In this document: in pieces, positions 55,101 to 64,000 of the stretch
Position numbering within the stretch: the first letter of the stretch is position 1
Layout of the letters: each line of letters starts with the position of its first letter
Source of the DNA: Sarcocystis neurona
Taxonomy: Eukaryota; Apicomplexa; Conoidasida; Eucoccidiorida; Sarcocystidae
Direction: 5' to 3'
NCBI GenBank assembly: GCA_000727475.1
Contig: KL647291.1
Location: 5,689,730 to 5,753,729 of the forward strand
DNA length: 64,000 nt
Made by a program: the position numbers and the translations under genes
Notes under the pieces: generated by a model
What the model saw: the letters and a program-made list of their open reading frames with translations, nothing else
Databases searched by the model: none
Told to the model about the DNA's origin: nothing

Positions 55101-58100
55101 GCGTCGTCTCTATCTACAAACGCAGTACGAGCACACCCGGGACAGCACCAGAGGAAGCAGGAACGTTGCCGGCGTACCACCAGGGCACTCAAAGACAGAT
55201 GATGTACCGGCACGATCTACTGCAGCGAAGGCAGCATGGGTGCTATCAGGGCTCGCAGCTGAAGTAAGGGTGAGAGCAGTAATAGTGCGGGCAAGACACA
55301 GCGAGCGCAGCAACAGGGGGCTGAAAGAGCGCAGCAGCAGCGCTACTAGCAGCAGCTGTTGTGACAGCATAATGAACCCTGTGGAAGTGTGCAGAGTTAA
55401 GAGGACATCGCCGCAATAGCAGCAGCAGAGAACGCAGCACCATCAGGGGCGGCAACACGAAGGGCACCACAAGTAACAGCCACTATGGCACCAACTGAAA
55501 CAACAGAAGTAGTGTCCAATGTATACTGGAGCCTGTAGTGCAGTTCCCCATGAGGCTACCGGCCTCAACAAGGTAAATGAAGGCGCGTGATTCTGCAGCA
55601 CGAACGACGCAGACGACCAATGCCGGCGACTGTGTTCTTGATGTTTCTGCACCTGCTGTCTCGGCCGTTGTTGCACTTACGTCCTCTGCCCTTCAAAGGC
55701 ACTACAACAGCACGCATGCGCATATTTTTTCTTCCTGGTATGTTGACAGTCTCCATTATTCCTAGTGCATTCGCAGCTGTCCATGCGTACACACACGCTC
55801 GAAACTGCTTGCTTTTCTATGCACATTTAGTGTAGGTACACTTTTGTGTACTCACCTCTGCACAGATATGATGTGCGTCTGAGTGTACGTACACTATATA
55901 TATACACCTGATCTGCTCGCCGCTGTCCACATACATATCGCAGACTGTACACACACATTATACATATATATACTCGCCTCTGCATACGCATATGGCACAC
56001 ACACGAAGCCACACGCAGTCGGGCGTAACATGTACACATATGCGTCAGACTTGGCATCCGTGTGAAAACCCGGCGTTCCACGTCGTAGTCTGCATATATT
56101 ATGTGATCGTCAAATGACTCTCTGTATCTGTGTAGGCCGTCAGTCTCACGTTTCCTTCGACACACACGTAGCTGCGTCCGTATTTCATGTACTTCTGCAG
56201 ATGTTTCTAATGTGCAGGTACTAACACTTGCTTCCCTCCTACACATGTGCACTACATAACATGCGGCGAAAAGCGAATGTTTACACAGGTCCTTCACAAA
56301 GACAGAGATATGAAGGCGCGTAGTACTGACTACTTCCAGTAGATTCGCTGTAACTGCCCACCTCGGACTCTGTGTAAGAATGGCTACACGCAGAGGGAAA
56401 TCCTTCTCATCGCTATTCATGTCATACATGCACACGCATGTGCTGCGCATAAGAATCGGAGGGCCTCACACACGCACGTACGTGCAGACACAGCGGCGGG
56501 AAGAGACAGTGGAATGAGCCCTTCCATACGTGACGCTTACTAAATGTTGAAAAACACAAAAATACACGTAGCGTGTGTTCAGGTACCGCGTGTGCTCTCT
56601 CCGTGATGTGTACGGACACTGCGTATACGCGCGCGCACCGGAGCGCGCACGAGACAAGAAGGGACATCCCACACAACCCACTACTATATATATGTATACA
56701 TATGTATTTTTCCTTTGTGTAAGCGGACTGTGTCTATGCAGGATGCCATCTCAACAACGCTACGTAAAAGTACGTATCTAAGTCTATGTCTCCGCGTACA
56801 ACGTCGCGCGCCTCCCCGGGTGTACGGACACTCCTACACAACACGGGCACACCCGCTGCACGGCGGCCCGCAGCCGCGCATGCGCGGAGCAGCGCTGTCC
56901 CTGTTCGTGGGCAGTTTCTGTTTGTAGACAAATTCGTTTATCGCTTCACTTGCTTCTCCGTCTCTGTCCCCGCAGTCTTATTCTGTATTTTCCTTCTTTT
57001 CTTCCTCTCCACAGGCGTCCCCAACTCTCCACGTTCTCGACCGTCGCTCAAGGCCGTCCCAGAGACACAAGCCCTGTGCAAGCGAAATCGCATGTGCACG
57101 GCTCTCGGAGACACGTGGGCTTCACCGCACACGCGCCGCACAGCGGAGGTCCACCATCGGCGTTCAAGGTACAAGAAATCTGCTCTCCTGCCCGTGCGCG
57201 CTGACCCTCAGAGGAAAAAGTGACGTAAAACTGCCGCTCGTGCTTCGAAAAATGGAATGTTTGTACCGCTACGCCTCCTGCGTGTCCACGACAAACGAAG
57301 GCTCCAAATTGTGTGTGAAGACGCACGCAGAGATATATGTATTGACCTCTATTCACACACATTTCAGTAGAAGTGCGTGTATCATGATTATCTTGACGAT
57401 TCTACGGGATAGGTGTCTGTGAACACGCCCTGTGCGGGGGTAAACCCCAAGCGAACGCCGCTGACCACACCAAACATAAACTGAGACGACGCACCACTGC
57501 ACGCACGTATACACGTACCTCCACGTATTCATATATATATATATACGTATATACGTAAATACACACGCGAGCATTTATATGCGCATATATATATACATAT
57601 ATTTTCGTATCTTCACAGATATATGCATACATATATATATATATATGCATATACATACGTAAATACGTACACGTACATTTGCATATACATATATATATAT
57701 ATACTTATATATTGTCTCTTCACAGATATATGCATACCCTAGTATACGTGTGTACGTACATGTATGTTGTATGGGTATTCTTACATGTATACAGATACTT
57801 ACACATACTGATACATATGTGTGTATACATATAGGTAGAAAGATACTAGATATAAATATATATGTTGTCATATATACGGGTACACACGTATACGTATATA
57901 TATATATGTATATACCTACAGAGAATGTACATAAGTGGATATGTGTATATGTACACAAGTATGTGTATGTATATACGTGAAGTGAATTGTCAAGTACATA
58001 GACACGCCTGCATATTAGTAAATGTGGTTCGTACTGCGACTTTCTGAGACACGCCTTGTTGGCATCCTAGTTTCCTCCGTGCCGCCTGTTACCCTTCCTC

Positions 58101-58300
58101 TAGAACTAGGTGGCGTTCACGGCGACCCTGCTGCGTTTTAGGCATGCAACTTGTCATCTTTCGCTTCTTATTCGTCTTCTTCTGGCAGTACCTCTGGGTT
58201 TTGCTGCCGCCGCCTCCTTCCTTTTGGGTGTCGTTTCCTCTTGTACAACGGTGCAAGTAGATTGCTGAGGAAAGACCACGCCCTATTTGCTGCTGTTAGA
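52141..58300. other. Repeat-poor region without a recognisable gene
   Basis: CAG tracts are nearly absent except at 54740-55450. A 106-codon plus-strand frame from the ATG at 54738 to a stop at 55056-55058 (AEELVAADALADAATKAAS) looks partly protein-like but is isolated. AT microsatellites occur at 52720-52900 and 57520-57970. A GTGTACGTACAC palindrome lies at 55883-55894 and two GTGTACGGACAC sites at 56608-56619 and 56820-56831. Otherwise all frames are closed. Confidence 0.35.
57530..57970. repeat. AT-type microsatellite with a duplicated core
   Basis: TATATATACGTATATACG runs; the core TCTTCACAGATATATGCATA is present at about 57608 and 57716, 108 bases apart. Confidence 0.65.
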
Positions 58301-59071
58301 TCTACCTTTCCTCGTTGAAGAGCGACTTCTACTGCAGCGCCAGCAGCTGCTACAGGTATAACCTTTCCTTCAGGTGCTCTTGACGGTGCTGCTTTTCCCG
58401 TCTGTCACACTACTGCACCTGCTGTCTATCCATTGCTCCACGCGCTGCTGCTGCTGCGACGTCTGCTGCTGTTCACGCTCCGGTCACTGCTTCTGCTTCT
58501 TCTCCTGCTACCAGGACTGCAGGGTCTGCTGCCACTACTACAGTTTCTCCTTTTGTGTCTGGTGCTTCGGGAAATGCTGCTGCTGTTGCAACTGCTTCTG
58601 TTTCTGTAGGTGCTGCCGCTGCTGCTTTGATTGTTCGTGCTGCGGCTGCTGCTTCGGGTCTTTTTGCCGCTGCTTCAGCTGAATACGCTGTCCTGGCTGT
58701 GTCACTGCCTTCGACCCGAGTCGGCTTTAACTGCGAGCTTCCTCAGGGCGCTACGGATACGCGTCGCGCTTCTGCCCCTTCCTGCTGCTGCCTGTGCCTT
58801 ATCTGCTGTTGCTGTTGCGTCCACTGGTGCTACTTCTGCAACACCTGCTGCTCTCGCTGCGTCTCCTGCGTCTGCTGGAGTCAGCGGTCGTCCTGCATTT
58901 GCTACTGCTGGTGTGTATGCGGTGTTTATGCTGCTGCTGTTGCGGTGGTGGGTCTGTGCTGCTCTTCATCGTGCTGCTGCTACTGCTGTTGCTGCGGCTC
59001 GTTCGTCTTACGCGAGCAGCAACCTTGCTGTTGCTGCTGCAGCAACAACCGCAGGCGTCTCGACGCAGCGG
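58301..59071 (+). other. GCT/GCN-rich stretch, Ala-rich on the plus strand
   Basis: The plus strand is Ala-rich in one frame up to about 58740 (with a VSVGAAAAALIVRAAAAAS stretch), then the Ala-rich reading moves to another frame (ASPASAGVSGRPAFATAG at about 58861-58910). An intron or frameshift between them is possible; an AG acceptor-like site (CTTCCTCAG) lies at 58739-58747. No family recognised. Confidence 0.25.
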
Positions 59072-60628
59072 TCACACAATGAGAAGCTCTCGCGCACGAA
59101 GATGCTGCCCCTCTCGCGCAGCGACAGCGACAGTCTCAGCAGCAGCAGCCGCCGCAGCAGCAGCAGCACGAGCACAAACCGCGTCAACAACAGCAGCATC
59201 AGCAGCAGTCTCAATACTAGCACAGTCCCCTTTTTGTACAGCAGTTGTTTTTGCCGCTGCAGCAGCAGCGGAAGCAGCTGCCTCTGCAGTGACACCGGCG
59301 TCGGCGACGGCAGCAGCACCGGCACGAGGGGCAGCAACAGGGAAACAGACAGGAGCAGCCGCAGCCTCAGGAATGGCAACCATACATTCAGCAGTAGTAT
59401 TAAGGTCCTGCAAAGCAGCAGCAGCCGCGCAGCCAAAAATTGCAGTAAGCTCCCCTGTTGCTGGCAAGGCCACCGCAGCAGCATCAACACCCACAGCTAC
59501 TCTTGCCGGCGCTGCAGCCGCAGCAGTTGCCGGCAGCACAGCGTCAACTACTGTCGCAAGCCGTGCCACAACAAGACCAGATGGCGCAGCCCACGCAGCG
59601 GACGAGGAGTATCCACACGCAGATGCCAACACAGCAGCAGCAGCAGCCGACGCACCACCCGCAGGAGCAGCAGAGGTGGGAGCACCTGCGCCTGTGACAG
59701 CAACGTCAGCCGCAGCAGCAGCAGCAGCTGCAACGTACAAGACTCCCCGAATAGCTGGCGGAAGGGGAGCACGCGCAGTAGCAGAACAACCACGAGCAGC
59801 AACAGACGCGATAGAGCGCCTGGAAGCACCAGCAGTCGCTGCACCTGCTGCAGCAGCAGTACCACCGCTTGTGAATGCAGCAGCACTGGCCCCAGCGCAG
59901 GCGGCGGCGCCGTCGGTAAGAGCGTTCCTCACTGCCGCAGCAGCGGCGCTTTTCTCAGCGGCGTCTGCTTCTGTTACGCCTTCCCCGTCAGTCGCAGTGG
60001 GAGAATCAGCAGCAGCAGCTGGAAGCACAGCAGCAGTCACTGCTCCAGCTCCGGCAGCAGCATCAGCAGAAAACGCACCTTTCACAGCAGCGCGGACGTC
60101 AGCGTCCGCAGCAGCAGCATTAGCAAACCCCTCGCCTTCAGCTGCAGCAGCAAGAGCAGGAGCGCTATCAGCAGCAGCAGCAGGAGTGACAGAAGGAGGA
60201 TGGTCAGCAGCAGCGGCAGCAGACGCAGCTGCGTCAGCGCCAGCGGCAGCAGTAGCAACAGCAACAGAAGTGCCAGCACTTGCAACAGCACTACCAGCAG
60301 CAGCAGAAACAGGACCGTCAGCAGCAGCGGGAGTAGCAGAAGCGTCGTCAGCCGCATCAGGTGCGGAAGCTGCAGCGTCAGCAGCAGAACCGGCAGCAGC
60401 AGAGCCCGCACGAACCGCACCACCCGCAGCAGAACCAGCAGCAGCCGCACCAGCAGCAGTAGCACAGGCAGCAGCGGCACTAGCAGCAGCGGCACTAGCC
60501 GTAGCAGAAGCGTCAGTAAAAGTAACACCACGAAAACGATCGTCGCTGTCAGTAGCAGAAGCAGCCGCAGGCGGGCGTGTGTGGCCAACAGCACGCGAGA
60601 GCTGCTGCTGCGTCGCAGGAGATGGCAT
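59072..60628 (-). CDS. Ala-rich open frame, 518 codons
   Basis: The minus-strand frame starts with an ATG at 60628, has a short non-repetitive N-terminus (SATDSDDRFRGVTFTDAS), then is dominated by Ala with scattered Asp, Glu, Val and Thr, and stops at 59072. Because a (GCN)n tract also reads as Ala on the other strand in an offset frame, a plus-strand Ala frame (58794-60641) covers the same DNA. The Asp/Glu content slightly favours minus. Function unknown. Confidence 0.28.
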   Translation of the reverse strand: MPSPATQQQLSRAVGHTRPPAAASATDSDDRFRGVTFTDASATASAAAASAAAACATAAGAAAAGSAAGGAVRAGSAAAGSAADAAASAPDAADDASATPAAADGPVSAAAGSAVASAGTSVAVATAAAGADAAASAAAAADHPPSVTPAAAADSAPALAAAAEGEGFANAAAADADVRAAVKGAFSADAAAGAGAVTAAVLPAAAADSPTATDGEGVTEADAAEKSAAAAAVRNALTDGAAACAGASAAAFTSGGTAAAAGAATAGASRRSIASVAARGCSATARAPLPPAIRGVLYVAAAAAAAADVAVTGAGAPTSAAPAGGASAAAAAVLASACGYSSSAAWAAPSGLVVARLATVVDAVLPATAAAAAPARVAVGVDAAAVALPATGELTAIFGCAAAAALQDLNTTAECMVAIPEAAAAPVCFPVAAPRAGAAAVADAGVTAEAAASAAAAAAKTTAVQKGDCASIETAADAAVVDAVCARAAAAAAAAAAETVAVAAREGQHLRARELLIV

Positions 60629-60649
60629 AACGACGTCTTAAACTGGCAG

Positions 60650-62274
60650 ATGCCTGTCGTGCTGCTGCTCGACGATGCCGCTGCGCCAGCACCCCCGCAG
60701 CTTCTGTTCTCCCCTGCCGAGCCTCCGCTGTTATTCGTCTGTCTCCGTTCATTCGCGTCTCCCGCAGGCATCTCTCCCCCATCCATCTTCTCCACATGCG
60801 TAGCTTCTTTCTGTTGTCCTCTAGGTGCATGCAAGGACCCCCCTGCATGCGCGCCCTCCCCCTCCGCATGCACGCCCTCCCGACTTGCGTGCTCTGCACG
60901 CACGCCCTCCCCTCTTGCGTGCACGCCCTCCCCTCTTGCATGCACCTTCTCCACCCCTGCATGCACACCCTTCACCCCTGCATGCACACCCTCCCCCTCT
61001 GCATACGCACTCTCCCCCCTAGCACGCACACCCTCCGTTGCATGCAAGAGCCCTCCTGCATGCATGCTTTCCGCTCCTGCGTGCACGACTTCCTCCCTGC
61101 CTGCATGCACACCCTTCCCTGCATGGACGAGGCCACGTGCATGCGTGGCTCCCTGCGCTGTCGTGTGCCGCTTTCGTACGTCAAGCAGTCGCGCACTCGA
61201 CTCTCTCGCGTGCGGCTTTCCTGCAGGCATCAACTCTCCGCCTACTTGCAGTTTTCTACCGCGCGCCTCCTCGGCTGCGTCCGGCGCCCCTGTTGCTTGC
61301 AGCTGCCCCGCATGCCAATTTTCTGCGTGCCGCCCGGCACTCGCCAAAACGTCCCTCCCCTGCAACTCTACGCATGCATGCAGGTACTCTTCTCCACGCA
61401 AATGTGCACCTGCATGCAGTTCGCCAGCGTGGAGCCGGGCCGTCCGAATCACCAGCCGCACGCACGCATGCGTTCCTCGCATCCGTGCGGCGTGTGCCTC
61501 TCCTGCGTGCGTAAAAAAGTCCGTCTGGGTTGTCCTCCACCGCAGAGCTTCTGGCCTGTGGCTGTCTCTGCTGCGGCGTCTCCGTCTCCGCCTCTCCTGG
61601 TGGCGCTGTTTCCGCGTGCAGGAACTGGTCGTGCGGGGGAGCGACAGCGACAGCAGAAGTGCAGCAGCAGGCAGGTGCACCGGAGAAAACGGGTGGCCAG
61701 ATGGCACCCCTGTATGTCTTTCAAACGCCTGTCGTTCTTCCTTTGCCCTTCTCGCCTCAGCTGCTGCTTGCTGTAGCGTCCTATTCAGAGAACCTCGATT
61801 ACGCAGCCTCTTCCTTCTCCCCTGTCTTCTGGATTTGTCGTACGGCGTCTGCTGCCGTAGCAGAAACAACACGCCAGTAGACTCTGCAGCAGCCACTGGT
61901 GCTCTCAAATTTGTACATCTTACTCGAGCCGCTGCTGCTACTGCTGCTACCGGCGCCGGAGAGAGCCCCCCTGCTGCTTCAAATGCTGCTGCGTCCCTCC
62001 TAACAGATGCTGTCCAACGTACACCTGCAGCTGTAGCTGCTGCTGTTGCCGCGGGTACTGCTGATCCTGCCTCAGGTACTGCAGGTGGTCCTGCTGCTGT
62101 TGCTGTTGCTGCCTCTGCTGCTTGCGCAGCCGACGTTGGGGCCTCTCCTGCTACGGTTGTTCGTACTGCTGCTCTCGCTCGTGCTGCCACAGCTGGGACC
62201 CGTGCCGCTGCAGCGGCCCACGACAGTGGAAGCGCTGCTGTTGCTGCTGCTGCAGCTGTACCTCCGCAGAACAC
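60650..62274 (-). CDS. Heptad-repeat protein with Ala-rich N-terminal part
   Basis: The minus-strand frame is open from 62274 through about 60650 and on into Leu-rich antisense-like sequence to 60082, so a donor probably lies near 60640. In order it has an Ala-rich part, a basic repeat-poor segment (RRQGRRKRLRNRG), a helix-like charged segment (AAAEARRAKEERQAFERHTG, about 61730-61790), an Arg-rich part, and then about thirteen heptad-like units (GVHARGE, GVHAGVE) at 61145-60830, ending HVEKMDGGEMPAGDANERR. The charged composition is what real coccidian proteins show, whereas the opposite strand is Cys/Leu/Pro-rich here. The first exon may begin at an acceptor rather than at 62274. No family recognised. 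Confidence 0.4.
60848..61126. repeat. ~21-bp minisatellite, units all multiples of three
   Basis: Consensus unit TGCACGCCCTCCCCTCTTGCA. Successive unit lengths by eye are 21, 21, 30, 21, 21, 21, 21, 21, 18, 18, 21, 24 and 18. Every change in length keeps the frame. The array reads as GVHA-type heptads on the minus strand and as CTPSPLA, CMHTLPS or Pro/His-rich heptads in the three plus frames. Confidence 0.75.
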
Positions 62275-63149
62275 TCTCGTGACTTCTGCAGCCCACGCTG
62301 CTGTTTCTTCTGCTGCTGCGGCACCTCCTGTTTGCCGTCATCCTGCTGCAGCAGAAGACTCTAATCCAAGAACTTCCTCCCCTGCTGTCGGTGCCGCTGC
62401 AGCTGCTGCTGCTGCGAGGAAGGCGCTTCCTGTTGTTGCTGCGCGCTTGTCTACACACGCCTGTCGCTGCGTGGCGTGGAGGCAGCACCAACAGAACGCT
62501 GCTGCAGCAGCAGATATCCCAACCGTCCCCCCTGGTCCCCTTGCGTCCTTCGGTACCGCAGCCTGTGGAAAAAGAGGAAGAAGCAGAAAAGCTGCTGCTG
62601 CAGGGGAGAAGGTTTTTTATATGACTGCTATGTTGTTCTTTTTCCTCTCCTGCTGCGTCACATGCAGCTTTGCTGTAGCAGCTCCGTGGACAGCCCTCGC
62701 AACGGCTGCAACAGCAGCAGCATACCCTTCACCTGCAGCCCGACTCAGTCTCGCACCGGTTACACGGCGTGCTGCTGACGGGAGAGCAACACGTCTAACA
62801 GCAGCAGCAAGTCGACCCGCGGCAGCACTTGCCGGAACGGCCGCAGCGGCTTCAGCAGCAACAGCAACAGCAGCTCGAGCGACTGCGCCACAGTGGGCCG
62901 CTGCAGCAGCAGCAGCAGCAGTCCCACCGCCTGCCGTCGCCGCAGCAGCGTCTGGGACAATATGCGAAGGAGCAGCACTGCCCCACACAGCAGCAGTAGC
63001 AACAGCATTACCTCTTCTTCGCCCCACTACTACTAGGACTGCAGCAAGAGCAGCCGCGGCGACCTCTGCTCTCGCAGCAGCAGCAGTGGTGGCAGAGATA
63101 GCGCCTTTTCACAGACTGTATGAGCGGCAACGACTTTTCTACGGTGGCA

Positions 63150-64000
63150 GCAGCAGCGACAGCAGCACCTTCAGCAACCGCAGAAAACATCGCCTGTCCA
63201 GCAGCAACAGCAGAGGATGCTTCCTGTGCGTCAGAAACAGCAACACTGGGCTTTGCAGCTTACACCGGAGCCGCCGCATGCAAGAACGGGTATCAACGAG
63301 TTGCGCACACGCTTCTGCTCGTTGCTTCGAGGCGGGTCTCCCTGCGGCAGCGTGCATCCCGCAGACCGCAGAGGAGAAGCAGCCGCAGCAACAGCAGGGT
63401 CCGTCTCTCTATCACCTGCCCCTGACGTCGCACTCCCTGCAGCAATACGGTGCGCCGAGTGGCTCTGAGCAGCAGCAGCAGCAGCGCTACCCCCAGCCGG
63501 TGTGGCGGCAGCAGGGGACCAGCAGGCGACAGACGTCGGTGCGTTCTGTTAATATTGTATATACTGCGGATTCTTTTTGTTGCTCTCCTGACACGCTTGC
63601 CGCTGCAAGGAGTCTCACAGCTGAGGGGCCTCCAGGAGTGTGGACTGCTTCTCCATCGACCGCCTGCTTCCTCTCGCTCCGCCGCTCCTCTGCTGCGCCG
63701 CATTATCTCGCAGCTGCAACGGCGTCTCCGGCATCAGCAGCAACACCAGCAACAGCAGCAGCGACAACCGCGGCAGCGGCGGCAAGAGTCCCACAAGCGA
63801 CCACCGCAGCAGCAGTTCGTCCATTACGAGCAGCGGCAGCAACACCGAAGCCGACGCATGCATTAAGCTTAAGCAAGAGAACTGCTGCAGCAGCAACGAA
63901 AGAACATTCCGCAGGTCTCGCTTTCCATCCTCCATGCACGCGCCAAGAAAGTCCAGCCGAGGGCACTGGCAGAAGAAGCAGGAGCTACAGAGACAGCGCT
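63150..64000 (+). CDS. Gln-rich plus-strand gene fragment running off the window
   Basis: Three plus-strand stretches look coding but lie in different frames, as exons would: about 63150-63370 (ELRTRFCSLLRGGSPCGS), about 63370-63540 (PSLYHLPLTSHSLQQYGAPS, then Gln runs and PQPVWRQQG), and about 63600-63866 (LLRRIISQLQRRLRHQQQ). From 63915 to the window end another frame reads VSLSILHARAKKVQPRALAE after a CCGCAG acceptor. Borders are not resolved. An alternative single frame from the ATG at 62621 has a signal-peptide-like start (MLFFFLSCCVTCSFAVAAP) and is also open to the edge. Confidence 0.3.

Noticed and set aside
60082..60640. Leu-rich extension of the minus-strand heptad frame
   Set aside because: The run of Leu/Val codons is the shifted reading of GCA/AGC tracts. 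An intron or the end of the exon near 60640 is more likely than a 180-residue poly-Leu tail.
1..64000. tRNA, rRNA, CRISPR or bacterial-type elements
   Set aside because: No cloverleaf with a TTCRA arm, no rRNA-like block and no spacer-repeat array were seen by eye. A tRNAscan-SE or Infernal run would settle the RNA question.

Overview
The window is nuclear DNA of a coccidian apicomplexan, most likely an Eimeria species or a close relative. Three things point there: dense (CAG/GCA)n tracts that give runs of Gln, Ala or Ser in almost every reading frame; intron-rich genes with GT..AG borders; and long AT-type microsatellites in introns and between genes. This is the repeat-rich segment type known from Eimeria chromosomes. 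The species is not determined. I see no telomere arrays, rRNA, tRNA, organelle DNA or bacterial-type operons.

Because the CAG/GCA tracts suppress stop codons, many long open frames are artefacts. I called genes only where splice borders, reading phase and protein composition agree, or where a family is recognisable. From 2 to 38 kb every gene I could model is on the minus strand: gene A (2.0-9.6 kb, about 1411 aa, five exons), gene B (10.5-13.0 kb, partial), gene C (about 13.9-15.3 kb), gene D (16.2-21.6 kb, about 952 aa, five exons) and RPF1 (29.5-38.3 kb). RPF1 is the one firm identification. It is the Brix-domain ribosome production factor 1 of the large-subunit pathway, with six exons whose phases join exactly into a 462-residue protein. 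A and D have no recognisable family.

At 38.3-40.4 kb the orientation flips. A plus-strand gene from about 40.4 kb to at least 48.1 kb, perhaps to 52.1 kb, reads as a divergent NPL4 homologue (cofactor of the Cdc48/p97 unfoldase) with large low-complexity inserts. RPF1 and the NPL4-like gene are divergent, about 2 kb apart.

Regions 24.2-29.5 kb and 52.2-58.3 kb are nearly free of CAG repeats and carry no convincing gene. The right end (58.3-64 kb) is extremely Ala/Ser-rich. It holds a heptad-encoding minisatellite in a minus-strand frame and an overlapping plus-strand frame with no stop from 58,631 to the window edge.

The most unusual signal is the perfect 12-bp palindrome GTGTACGTACAC. It occurs at least eleven times, seven of them inside RPF1 introns and four of those within 430 bp. 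Several introns also contain degenerate duplications built from a microsatellite plus a short unique core, one of which copies a splice-acceptor region.
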